This document shows, piece after piece, positions 28,978 to 37,341 of a DNA stretch of 64,000 nt (its first letter is position 1; each line of letters opens with the position of its first letter). This DNA comes from Mycobacterium sp. OTB74. GTDB taxonomy: Bacteria; Actinomycetota; Actinomycetes; Mycobacteriales; Mycobacteriaceae. Under the pieces are notes generated by a model. That model was not told where the DNA came from. It searched no databases and worked only from the letters and a program-made list of their open reading frames with translations. Location: assembly GCF_029892685.1 (NCBI RefSeq), contig NZ_JARXVD010000004.1:1-64000 (forward strand). The letters are read 5' to 3'. The position numbers and the translations under genes are program-made.

Positions 28978-29191
28978 CAGCTGTCCGTGAGGGCAGGACG
29001 CCGGCGCGCACCAGCTCGTCGTAGAGCCGCTGCTGCTCCGCGTCGAGATTCGAGTACAGCAAGTCGTAGGCCGCCTCTTCCTCGGCGAGCACGGCGACAG
29101 GGTCCCAATCGTCACCTATCGCTTCGAGCACGGCGCTGCGTCGCCGCGCCTCGTCGAGGGTCAGGTCATAGGCAAAGTCAAAGTTGGCCAT
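28964..29191 (-). CDS. Small acidic helical protein (DUF6400-like)
   Basis: A 75-residue acidic, helix-rich protein beginning MANFDFAYDLTLDEARRRSA and containing DDWDPVAVLAEEE and QRLYDELVRAG. It resembles the actinobacterial family named, as I recall, DUF6400; the function is unknown. ATG 29191 has GGGAG close upstream; an in-frame ATG at 29206 is possible. Translationally coupled to the zinc-ribbon-like gene. The motif TGACG-CA-CGTCA lies upstream at 29257-29268. Confidence 0.7.
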   Translation of the reverse strand: MANFDFAYDLTLDEARRRSAVLEAIGDDWDPVAVLAEEEAAYDLLYSNLDAEQQRLYDELVRAGVLPSRTADVTD

Positions 29192-29430
29192 CGTACTCCC
29201 AGCCATTAGCTACAAAACAAGCGGCTAGGATGACCTAATTGATGGTGATCAGGCTATGACGCACGTCACATTTGCTGATTGAATTTCGTCACATTGGGTC
29301 TGCTGCACGCATAGGTGAGGGTCTTGCTGCGCGGTTTCGGCAGCGTGATCAGCGAGTGCGCGGCGGGGTCACCGCCGCGATGCTCGCGCGCGTGGGGATC
29401 GAACCATTCTGCTGGATTGCGAGGACGCGG

Positions 29431-30552
29431 TCATTTCGCATCGCAGCTTGGTGCGGTTGCGCATCCATGAAGTTGGAGGTCCCTGACCTCGGGTTGCGGA
29501 TCGATGAGCACTAGGGCTGAGAGCGCAGCTACGCGCCGGCGAGGACCTCTTTTGCGGTGGGCAGCTGCGATCGTGACCGATCCAGGAATATCGGCGCGCC
29601 AGGTTTCGACGGACAGTGCGCCTGGAGCCTCAGGCGAACTGTTAGACAGCGCGGCCCTGAGAACTTGGACGAACTCTCGCGGCTGGTCGTTCTGCAGGTA
29701 GTGGTCGGCTCGCGGCATCAGCCAGAATTCGTTGTCGCCCGGTTTGGTCGACAGGTAGTTGTTCCACACGTGCGACGCGACCCGCAGTGGCGAGACCTCA
29801 TCGTAAAGGCCCCACACCACAATGGTTTTGACGGTCATGGCCGCGAGCGCCTCTAGCCATTCCTGCTCATGCTCGGCGCGTTCCACCAGATACTGGATGG
29901 TGTCGTGGATGACCGCCAAGCCATCGTTCTGTGCGAATGTGTCTGCTAGTGCCACGATCGTCGGGTCGTCCAAAGCGCGGCGCGGCGTGAAAGTGGTTTG
30001 TCCTAAACCGGCCGCCAGAAGCTGCGGCGTAATGGCCGCGACGGTCGCGGTTGCCGTCGCAGGGTTGAGCACGAGCCGCTGGAACTCGGTCAGGTTCGAC
30101 AGGGGCAGAAAGATATTGCCGTTGCTGAGAACGAGATTGGACACTTCGAACGGCGTCTGCCCGGTGCTGCACCGGTACGCAAAGGACAATGCGACGCTGT
30201 CGCCGCGGTCGTGTGCAACGACATCGCCCTTGTGGGCGCCGAGGATCTCCACGAGGTAGTAACCGAGCAACTCGCTGTCGCGGTGCAAGGTATAGCCCGC
30301 TCCCTTGGGCTTGTCCGAGAAGCCAAAGCCGGGTAGGTCCAGGACGCACACCCGGTGGGTGTCGCTGAGCTCCCCCGCCACGTCCTGCCAGTCGATGCTG
30401 CTGGTGGGAAACCCGTGGACCATCAGCAGGAGCGGAGCCTCAGGATCACCGAACTCGGCGTGGAAGATGTTCATCGTGGTGGCATGGGGCTCCGAGGGGG
30501 ACCACTCGAAATAGCTGCCCGACGCTAACCAGTCCCGAGCGCGTTGTTTCAT
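29431..30552 (-). CDS. Haloalkane-dehalogenase/epoxide-hydrolase-like hydrolase
   Basis: An alpha/beta hydrolase of 373 residues as read. VAHDRGDSVAL gives an Asp nucleophile as in dehalogenases and epoxide hydrolases; the oxyanion-side motif is VHGFPTSS; the acid is likely in WGLYDEVSP and the base in RADHYLQND. ATG 30552 follows AAAGGAGG. The last ~50 residues (after ADIPGS) look wrong: the +1 alternative frame reads QLPTAKEVLAGA then stop, matching the end of the truncated copy (QLPTAQETVLGA). A small indel near 29600 has probably altered and lengthened the tail. Confidence 0.8.
   Translation of the reverse strand: MKQRARDWLASGSYFEWSPSEPHATTMNIFHAEFGDPEAPLLLMVHGFPTSSIDWQDVAGELSDTHRVCVLDLPGFGFSDKPKGAGYTLHRDSELLGYYLVEILGAHKGDVVAHDRGDSVALSFAYRCSTGQTPFEVSNLVLSNGNIFLPLSNLTEFQRLVLNPATATATVAAITPQLLAAGLGQTTFTPRRALDDPTIVALADTFAQNDGLAVIHDTIQYLVERAEHEQEWLEALAAMTVKTIVVWGLYDEVSPLRVASHVWNNYLSTKPGDNEFWLMPRADHYLQNDQPREFVQVLRAALSNSSPEAPGALSVETWRADIPGSVTIAAAHRKRGPRRRVAALSALVLIDPQPEVRDLQLHGCATAPSCDAK
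29951..30290. repeat. 340-bp direct repeat, copy 2
   Basis: Internal to the intact hydrolase gene and identical to 28222-28561. Confidence 0.92.
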
Positions 30553-30756
30553 GATGAGACCTCCTTTGGTGTCAGCCACATCGGTCGCACTTCGCTGGTG
30601 GCGACTACGGGACTGTTCATTAATGGAACGTGCATCAGCATCTGCGATACCGCACTTGTCCTGGTCGGGAACGACGTTCCTGAAGTTATACCTGAGCTGA
30701 ATCGTCAGCCACTGCAGTCGCGGTTGATCGGGAAACCGCACTGACATCACGCGGGC

Positions 30757-31713
30757 TCACGACGCGGAAACCGTCGGCTGTCGCTTTGGCCGGATAAGAA
30801 CTTCCTGGGCGGTGCTGGCCACATGGCCCCCGCCGGCATCAACGATGGTTCCCTGCACCAGCGCTCGGTGACCGCCGATGGCGACGGTCCGCTGGGTGTA
30901 GAGATGCCACTGGTCGAACTGCACAGGGCGATGCAGCCAGACGCTGTGATCGAGGGTCACGGTGGTGTGCTCGAAGTAGTCGAGGCGTTGTGGGTGGGCG
31001 CGAAAGACCATGTCCAGCAATAGGTAATCGCTCGCGTAGGCCATTAGGACAGCGTGCGTTCCCGGCCCGCTGTCAACGGTGCGTGGTAGGCGCATCCAAT
31101 GGGCACGCGGCCCCGGAGCTTGTGTCCCGCCCAAGAAGGCGGGTGCCTCGGCAATGCGCATTTCCAGTGGCGGCGGGGTGTGGATCCAGGTGTTCGCCGA
31201 GCGGGTCAGCTTTGCCGGGGCCCGCTGCGCCCAGTGCTGAAGCAGTGGCATGGACTCCGGCGCGATGGTCGGGGCCGTTGCGCTGTTCAAGGCGGTGGAT
31301 TCGGGATTGCTGTCGAAGGACACGGTCGCCGTCAGGAGCGTGCGCCCTTCCTGCGCAACGGTGACCTGCCGAATGGACATCGACCGTCCGTCCCGGGTTC
31401 GGTCGACAGTGATGTCCAGCGGAGTGCTGGAGGCGCCCGGGTGCAGGAACGACGCGTGGATCGAATGCGGGGTGAGCTCGGTGACGGTGGCCACCGCAGC
31501 CGACATTGCCTGACCAACGAGCTGACCGCCGAAGAGTCGGCCGAACCTGCCGGCTTCATTGCTCGCGCGGTACCGGTCGACGCCGATCGGCTCCAGTTCC
31601 AATGCCTGCTGCAGCTGGTCGAGTGCGCCGAGCGTGGCGATTTCCAGCGGGATTCCCGAGTCCCGAAACGAACCGGTGAAATCACAATGGGCGGTGGCCT
31701 CAGGAATCGACAT
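30757..31713 (-). CDS. tesB: Acyl-CoA thioesterase II
   Basis: A 318-residue double-hotdog thioesterase of the TesB type. Signatures include FGRLFGGQLVGQAM, HSIHASFLHPG and, in the second hotdog, ASDYLLLDM with SVWLHRP. It hydrolyses acyl-CoA to free acid and CoA. ATG 31713 follows GAAGGAGG. It is divergent from the amidohydrolase fragment/P450, and a longer open frame to 32019 is a shadow of that locus. Confidence 0.88.
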   Translation of the reverse strand: MSIPEATAHCDFTGSFRDSGIPLEIATLGALDQLQQALELEPIGVDRYRASNEAGRFGRLFGGQLVGQAMSAAVATVTELTPHSIHASFLHPGASSTPLDITVDRTRDGRSMSIRQVTVAQEGRTLLTATVSFDSNPESTALNSATAPTIAPESMPLLQHWAQRAPAKLTRSANTWIHTPPPLEMRIAEAPAFLGGTQAPGPRAHWMRLPRTVDSGPGTHAVLMAYASDYLLLDMVFRAHPQRLDYFEHTTVTLDHSVWLHRPVQFDQWHLYTQRTVAIGGHRALVQGTIVDAGGGHVASTAQEVLIRPKRQPTVSAS

Positions 31714-31808
31714 CGTTACAGCATCCTCCTTCGCCCCTATTGTGAAGTTGCTATCGCGAAGCGTCCTCGCCGGCCCGGCGGCCGTCATCCCGACGGCGCC
31801 GGTCAACC

Positions 31809-31994
31809 GATCCGACCGAGCTGGTTCGCCTGCTCGGTTCGGACCGGGTGATCTTCGGATCGGACTATCCTCACCTGGACGGCCTGGCCGAACCGCTGCC
31901 CTGGATGGACAGCGTGAGCGGTCTGGCCGACGACGAACTGCGGCTGGCGATGGGCGGAAAAAAAATGTTGAATCTGTTGGATATCGTCTCGTGA
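31809..31994 (+). pseudogene. Amidohydrolase C-terminal fragment
   Basis: A reading frame without a start encodes the typical end of a PF04909 amidohydrolase: LLGSDRVIFGSDYPH, then LADDELRLAMGGKK and a stop. Its stop overlaps the P450 GTG start as GTGA. The first ~300 codons are missing; the break lies between the tesB start and 31809. This was probably the upstream partner of the P450 in an ancestral operon. Confidence 0.75.
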
Positions 31995-33190
31995 GCACCG
32001 ACGTCGATCTGCCCGTCATCCCGGCACCGCGGGCCGTGCAGTGTCCGCTGCATCCCCCGCCAGAATTCGCCAGGTGGCGCGACGAGCCAGGCCTGCGGAA
32101 GGTCCTGTATCACGGCGTGCCCACCTGGCTGGTGAGCCGCTATCACGACATCAGGGCCGCGCTCGTGGATCCGAGGCTGTCGGCCGAGACGTTTCCCGAC
32201 GCTCTGAAGCCGGAAAGTACCGACGACACGACCCCGATCATGTTCGCGCGATCTGACGATCCGGAGCACAACCGGATCCGACGGATGATGACCAGCGACT
32301 TCACCTTCCGACGCTGCGAAGCGATGCGTCCGCATATCCAGGCCATCGTCGATCGGTTCATCGGCGACATGATCGCCAAGGGGTCGCCGGCAGACCTGGT
32401 GCACGACTTCGGCTTACCCGTCCCGTCGTTGGTGATCGCGCTGCTGTTGGGTGTCCCCGAACAGGACCTCGGGCCGTTCCAGCAGTACACGTCCGCGGGT
32501 CTGGTGGCGCATGCGACCGACGAGCAGAAGGCACAAGCCTTCGGCTCGATGTACGCCTACATCGAACAGTTGGTGGATATCAAGGCGCGCGAGCCCGGCG
32601 ATGACCTGATCAGTCGTCTGGTGGTCGAACAGATGAACACCGGCCAGATCAACCGTGCCACGGTGGTGTTGTCGGGCATCACCATGCTCGTCGCCGGCCA
32701 CGAGACCACCGCCAACATGATTTCGCTGGGAACGGTTGCGCTGCTGGAGAATCCGGCAGTATTCGCGCGGCTCGGAGAAACCGAGGACGCTGCGGAGATC
32801 GCTCAGATCGTCGAAGAGATGATGCGATACCTGTCCATCGTGCACTGCCAGGTCGATCGTGTCGCCACCGAAGACCTCGAGTTGGGCGGGCAGCAGATCC
32901 GCGCCGGGGACCATCTCCTGATGAACATCCCCGCCGGTAACTGGGATGCCGGATTCACCGAGAACCCCGAGGTTTTCGACGTCAACCGCAACACCCGCGG
33001 GCACGTGGGATTCGGCTACGGCGCGCACAACTGCATCGGGGCGAATTTAGCGCGCGTCGAAATGCAGGTCGCCTTCGCCACGCTCGCGCGACGGCTGCCC
33101 AGCTTGAGGCTGGCGGGGCCGACGGACAAACTGAAATTCAAAGGCACATCGGACATTTACGGCATGGAAGAACTGCCGGTCGCCTGGTGA
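31991..33190 (+). CDS. Cytochrome P450
   Basis: A 399-residue soluble bacterial P450. The I-helix is AGHETTANM, the ExxR helix reads EEMMRY, and the haem loop FGYGAHNCIGANLAR carries the axial Cys. A ferredoxin partner is not adjacent. GTG 31991 is used because it overlaps the amidohydrolase stop and the frame upstream is non-coding. Substrate unknown. Confidence 0.87.
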   Translation: MSTDVDLPVIPAPRAVQCPLHPPPEFARWRDEPGLRKVLYHGVPTWLVSRYHDIRAALVDPRLSAETFPDALKPESTDDTTPIMFARSDDPEHNRIRRMMTSDFTFRRCEAMRPHIQAIVDRFIGDMIAKGSPADLVHDFGLPVPSLVIALLLGVPEQDLGPFQQYTSAGLVAHATDEQKAQAFGSMYAYIEQLVDIKAREPGDDLISRLVVEQMNTGQINRATVVLSGITMLVAGHETTANMISLGTVALLENPAVFARLGETEDAAEIAQIVEEMMRYLSIVHCQVDRVATEDLELGGQQIRAGDHLLMNIPAGNWDAGFTENPEVFDVNRNTRGHVGFGYGAHNCIGANLARVEMQVAFATLARRLPSLRLAGPTDKLKFKGTSDIYGMEELPVAW

Positions 33191-33247
33191 GGACGCTCGG
33201 AGGCGAGATGGCAGATGAGATGAGACTCGACGCCCAGGTCGCAGCGG

Positions 33248-33654
33248 TCAGTCGATGACCGCTGCGACGGCTTCGATCTCGACCAACTGGTGGTCGTAGC
33301 CCAGCACTGTCACTCCCATCAGGTGCTCGGTGCGTCATGCTCGCCGAATGCCGCTCGGACGGTCTTCCACACCGCGACCAGATCAGTCCGCGCGGATGAC
33401 GCGACCAGAATTCGTGTGCTGATCACATCGGTGAGCGTCGCGCCCGCAGCCGCCAGCGCCCGAGTCATCGTCTGCACGCACGCGGCCGCCTGCCCGGCGT
33501 AGTCGCCAACCGCGACCGTGGACCCGTCCTTGTCCAAGGGACACGCCCCTGCCAGGAAGATGAGCCTGGCATCCGTCGGCGCCGTCGCCGCGTACGCATA
33601 CTCGACAACAGAGCAGAGATCAGAGGCACGGATCAACTGCACTGAACTCGGCAT
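33248..33654 (-). pseudogene. RidA-family gene with frameshift
   Basis: The frame from ATG 33654 encodes an RidA/YjgF-like protein through GACPLDKDG and AFGEHDAPST and then hits a stop. In another frame the expected end resumes as LMGVTVLGYDHQLVEIEAV to a stop at 33248. One missing base near 33331 explains the break. RidA proteins deaminate reactive enamines/imines. Pseudogene or sequence error. Confidence 0.78.
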
Positions 33655-33672
33655 GACCCCAGCTTTGCAGAG

Positions 33673-36066
33673 CTACGTCGCTGGTTGCTTCTGAGCAGTT
33701 CTCTTTGTGCGAGAACTTCTGGTCCGCACCGGTGAATGACCCCGATCGTTGGCCGCGCCGGCTGGGGCGTGGCCACTGGGAGGCGGGGGCGGATTCTGTG
33801 GAGCGTCTGATCCTGGAAGGTCGTCCTGCCCCAAATAGGCAAGGTGCAAAGACCGCAGGAATTCCTTGTCCTCATAGATCGGCATCAAGTCGGTGGTGCC
33901 GTCGAAAACCGTTGTCAGCCATGCTGAGTCGTCAGACGCACCGGAGAGCTTCCATGCGGCGGCCCAGATTGCGCCAAGGGTCACGGCTCCTGCCGCAATG
34001 ACCGCGATAGTCTGGTCTCCGCACTTCTCCCAGAGCGCGTCGAGAACCGCGGGGGCCTTGGTGGCGCTCTTGCCCCCTCCTGGGCGGGCATCGTTGTAAG
34101 TCTGGCAAATCGTCTCGGGCGGCAGCGTCTGCTGGGCGAAGATCATCAAATCCATGGTCGCCTTGGCGGCGTCGCGCGGACTCTCAATCGCGCGAGGCGT
34201 GAAGTTCAGGTTCGTAATTGCGTCGCCGATCCCGTTCGCGATGTCGTCGGCGTGGGCGTCGACCATGTTGTCCTCGTACGTCGAGTGCACACCGGTCGAC
34301 GCTCCGTTCAACCCGTCGGAGTGTTGAGAGGAGTGCAAAGGCTGGCAGGCGTCGCCGACGTAGTGCGCCAGGCAGCCGGCCGCCGTGAGAAAGCTGGCGC
34401 CGTCTCCCCTCTTCGCGAACTCGACAATCTGGGCGAAGATCTGCCAGACGCGGAATGGTAGCGCCCCTTGGTTATTGGACCTCAATGTCGACTCGCTGGG
34501 AACCGGTGCGTCCTGGTAGAAGTTCAGCCAGTTGCTGTGATTCAGTGTGTTCTCGTCGGCTTCATAGTTGGCGATCAGTGTTTGGCCGTCGCCTCCGGGC
34601 AGATCGATATCGGCGTAGTGGTTCCAGTTCTCCATCGCCCGTGTCACTTCCGGCTTGACCCGGTTGATATTCGTCTTCCACACCACGTCCGGCACATCGC
34701 TGAGCGGGACGAACTCCTTGGCCTGCAGATGAGTCGCCAATTCGAGTTGCTGGTCGCTGCTGAAGCTGAGGTTGTTGATATTTGAAGTGAAGAACTTTTC
34801 CAATGCCTGGTTTCCGACCAGGAAGCAAGCCTGTTGGCCAATTTTGAAGTGCCCCACGGGTCCCCAGTACTGAAGGCGTTCAGCTGTCGGTCCGGAGAGC
34901 AGGTCGAGATTAAGTTCCCGCAGGATCACTGCCATTGATGTCGCCAGCGAGAACTGCATGAATTGGCCGGCGGCCGGGCCGCTGCTTATCCGCTGGCCGC
35001 CCCACTCCAGGCCGAACGGCGAACGCGTGCCTTGCTTCAAGACTCCGTCCAGGCACCATAGTGACCCGGAATCGCCCGGTTGCGTGACCAGCGGGCCTGC
35101 ATCATCCGATCGCGCCCCGATCACGAAATCGGCGACGTAATCGCGCCCGCCAATCGACTTATACCGATAGAAAAGGGCTTTGATCTCTCCCCGCATCTCT
35201 CCGCTGGCAGCGCCATGTCCGGCTACCGGCTGCCCGATCCAGGCGAGCGAGGCCGTACTCGCGCTGAAATCCGCCACGTCCCCGATCGACTGCGTGAGCG
35301 CTTCCTCGTCCCAAATATTGGCATCTTCCAGCCGGAAGATGGCGGCATCGATGTTCACGACAGCATCCCTGCCGGGCAGGCTTGGATACATATCCGAAAA
35401 AGTACGCTCCGTCAGGTTGGGCGCTCCCAGAGTGCTCCCGACCGTTACGGGCACACCACGGAGCAAAGCTCTCACGGGCCGGCCCACGGTGCCGGCCAGA
35501 TGCGTGTTGGTCATCGCATAGAAGTCACTGCCATCCGAAACCATGCAGGCAATCGTGCCCATACGGCGCATTCCCTGAGCATCGACATAGATGGGCGAAC
35601 CGACGCCGAGCGAGTCGGCCGCAAGGTGACTCGGGTCGAGCGGGCGGGTCGGGAGATGCGCGGATTCCGCGAGGACGACGCACACCGGAACGATGCGCCC
35701 ATCAGGCATATAGACGAACGGGGGCACCACATTCTCGGGATGTTCGACCAGATCGTCGAGGGTCTGCCACTGCTTGACAAACACCAGAATGCACGGCCAC
35801 GACCATCTCTTTACCTTGGAATTCAGCAGAGTGCGCGGTTCAGATTTGGGATTGCGATCGCCGACCTGACCAGCGTCCGCTTCGCGCGCGTCAGGGTCGC
35901 TGTCCCGCACGAGGTAGAGACCAATCGCGGTGGAGAATACGTTCGGTTTGTGTGCGAGGTGCACGTGGAACTGGTCACGGGCATCCAGCAGATCGCGGAT
36001 TCCCAGCGAGTGAAAGTCGTTGGCGCCCAGTTGTTTGTGGTTTTGCGACTGCATGGTGTCACGCAT
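33673..36066 (-). CDS. Trypsin-like protease fused to S1/P1-nuclease-like domain
   Basis: A 797-residue, unusual multidomain protein. Residues about 160-350 look like a chymotrypsin-fold protease with a complete triad: His189 (MTNTHLAG), Asp240 (NIDAAIF) and Ser333 (PGDSGSLW). Residues about 475-640 resemble S1/P1 nucleases or zinc phospholipase C: WNHYADID, AHYVGDACQPLH (His568, Asp572, His578) and GVHSTYEDN (His594). A hydrophobic segment lies at about 687-705, then a Pro-rich, basic tail. There is no signal peptide. ATG 36066 has AGGGGGAG upstream; the open frame to 36237 is not needed. It may be an intracellular effector or a peptide-controlled enzyme; the role is unknown. Confidence 0.72.
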   Translation of the reverse strand: MRDTMQSQNHKQLGANDFHSLGIRDLLDARDQFHVHLAHKPNVFSTAIGLYLVRDSDPDAREADAGQVGDRNPKSEPRTLLNSKVKRWSWPCILVFVKQWQTLDDLVEHPENVVPPFVYMPDGRIVPVCVVLAESAHLPTRPLDPSHLAADSLGVGSPIYVDAQGMRRMGTIACMVSDGSDFYAMTNTHLAGTVGRPVRALLRGVPVTVGSTLGAPNLTERTFSDMYPSLPGRDAVVNIDAAIFRLEDANIWDEEALTQSIGDVADFSASTASLAWIGQPVAGHGAASGEMRGEIKALFYRYKSIGGRDYVADFVIGARSDDAGPLVTQPGDSGSLWCLDGVLKQGTRSPFGLEWGGQRISSGPAAGQFMQFSLATSMAVILRELNLDLLSGPTAERLQYWGPVGHFKIGQQACFLVGNQALEKFFTSNINNLSFSSDQQLELATHLQAKEFVPLSDVPDVVWKTNINRVKPEVTRAMENWNHYADIDLPGGDGQTLIANYEADENTLNHSNWLNFYQDAPVPSESTLRSNNQGALPFRVWQIFAQIVEFAKRGDGASFLTAAGCLAHYVGDACQPLHSSQHSDGLNGASTGVHSTYEDNMVDAHADDIANGIGDAITNLNFTPRAIESPRDAAKATMDLMIFAQQTLPPETICQTYNDARPGGGKSATKAPAVLDALWEKCGDQTIAVIAAGAVTLGAIWAAAWKLSGASDDSAWLTTVFDGTTDLMPIYEDKEFLRSLHLAYLGQDDLPGSDAPQNPPPPPSGHAPAGAANDRGHSPVRTRSSRTKRTAQKQPAT

Positions 36067-36308
36067 CGGACTCCCCCTGAAGTTGACGGCCATGATGCTG
36101 GCGTCGATGCTGACACCTCGTAACGCTCTGGGCAATCGGCCGGTCCGCCCAGTGAACCGAGGACCGAGGTTTACCAATAATCTCGTCGCCGCTCGAGCGC
36201 AGCCGGCACAAATCGGGTAGCCGACTACTCGTGGCACCGCGCCGCCCCGGCCGTTTAATCGTTTGGGACAGACACCGGATCAACAACCGCAATGAATAGG
36301 GGTCAGCC

Positions 36309-37094
36309 ATGACGATGAACATGGACATGCCTGGAATGTCCAATATGCATATGAGTCACGACAATGGGGCTGCAGAGCAGCCACCGTCCCACCACATGGT
36401 GGTTTTCGGCACGGACGCGATCTACATGTCCCACCTGCCGATGTTTTCGGCACCCGAGCACTCGTACCAGGTCATCCTCGAGGTCGAGTTGACCGGCGCG
36501 AATGACGATCCGACGCAGACGTTTCGCCAGGACTGGCACAGCCATCCCGGTGTGCGGTTCTACACCTTCGAACCGGAGCCCTTCGTATTGTCGGATCTTC
36601 TTCCCACCGAAGATGAGCCTGCCAAGCTCACGACTTTCACCGGCGATCTGTGGCGAAATCACCTCGAGCAGCCCTCGACCCATCCGGTCAAAATCGCGTC
36701 GGGAGTCACAGTCAGCGTGAAGGAAGTCATCCATGGCCGTCGGTTTGACACCGCCGCTGCAGCGCTACCGCAACTTGAGTACATTCTGTTCGGTCGTGGC
36801 GATGACACCTACCTTGCCCATTTACTCACCCGCCCACCTGATTTCGATCAGCTGATACATGTCACGGTCACGCCGCGCATCGCAGACGGCGACCTGGGCC
36901 GCGGTGACATCGTCACCATCGCTGATCGCCAGAACACCGAAGCGCAGCGCCTCCAGTCGTCGGATCAAGCGCCCATCGCCGGAACGGTAACCGTTCAAAG
37001 TACATCGGTCTCAGTACAGATCGCGGTCGGGTCAAAGGTCTACTTCAATGACGACGCCGACATGCAGGCGGTCGACGCCGACGTGCAGGCGTGA
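36309..37094 (+). CDS. Hypothetical protein with Met/His-rich N-terminus
   Basis: A 261-residue protein. The first 17 residues hold seven Met and two His (MTMNMDMPGMSNMHM), a pattern common in copper-binding segments. The remainder has HHMVVFGTDAIYMSHLPMF and a repeated beta pattern (FTGDLWRNHLEQP, TVSVKEVIHGRRFD, ILFGRGDDTYLAHLLTRPPDF). I recall similar unnamed proteins in other bacteria but know no function. ATG 36309 follows AGGGG. It is divergent from the protease fusion across 242 bases. Confidence 0.7.
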   Translation: MTMNMDMPGMSNMHMSHDNGAAEQPPSHHMVVFGTDAIYMSHLPMFSAPEHSYQVILEVELTGANDDPTQTFRQDWHSHPGVRFYTFEPEPFVLSDLLPTEDEPAKLTTFTGDLWRNHLEQPSTHPVKIASGVTVSVKEVIHGRRFDTAAAALPQLEYILFGRGDDTYLAHLLTRPPDFDQLIHVTVTPRIADGDLGRGDIVTIADRQNTEAQRLQSSDQAPIAGTVTVQSTSVSVQIAVGSKVYFNDDADMQAVDADVQA

Positions 37095-37341
37095 AATAGT
37101 CTGATCCAATGTTCGGCGTTTGCGGGCAAAGATATTGGCGATCGCCGAGCGACCCGCCGATGCTACCCGTGGAATACTTTGTGGTTTGCACTATGTCTTA
37201 ATGACTTTCGTGGTAGCAGCTGTCCGTTCTCGCTCTAGTAGGCCAGTTTCGCATGAACGTGGGAAGAACTGTGGCGGCTTGGTGGGCGCCCACTTAATGC
37301 AAGTGTCGAAGTAGTTGGGGCAGCCGTGCAATGATCACCGG

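Noticed and set aside
29272..29514. An 80-codon plus-strand ORF
   Set aside because: It overlaps the 3' end of the hydrolase gene, has a weak start and no recognisable features.
37120..37314. A 64-codon ORF upstream of the LLM gene
   Set aside because: No ribosome site and no protein-like pattern; judged to be spacer.
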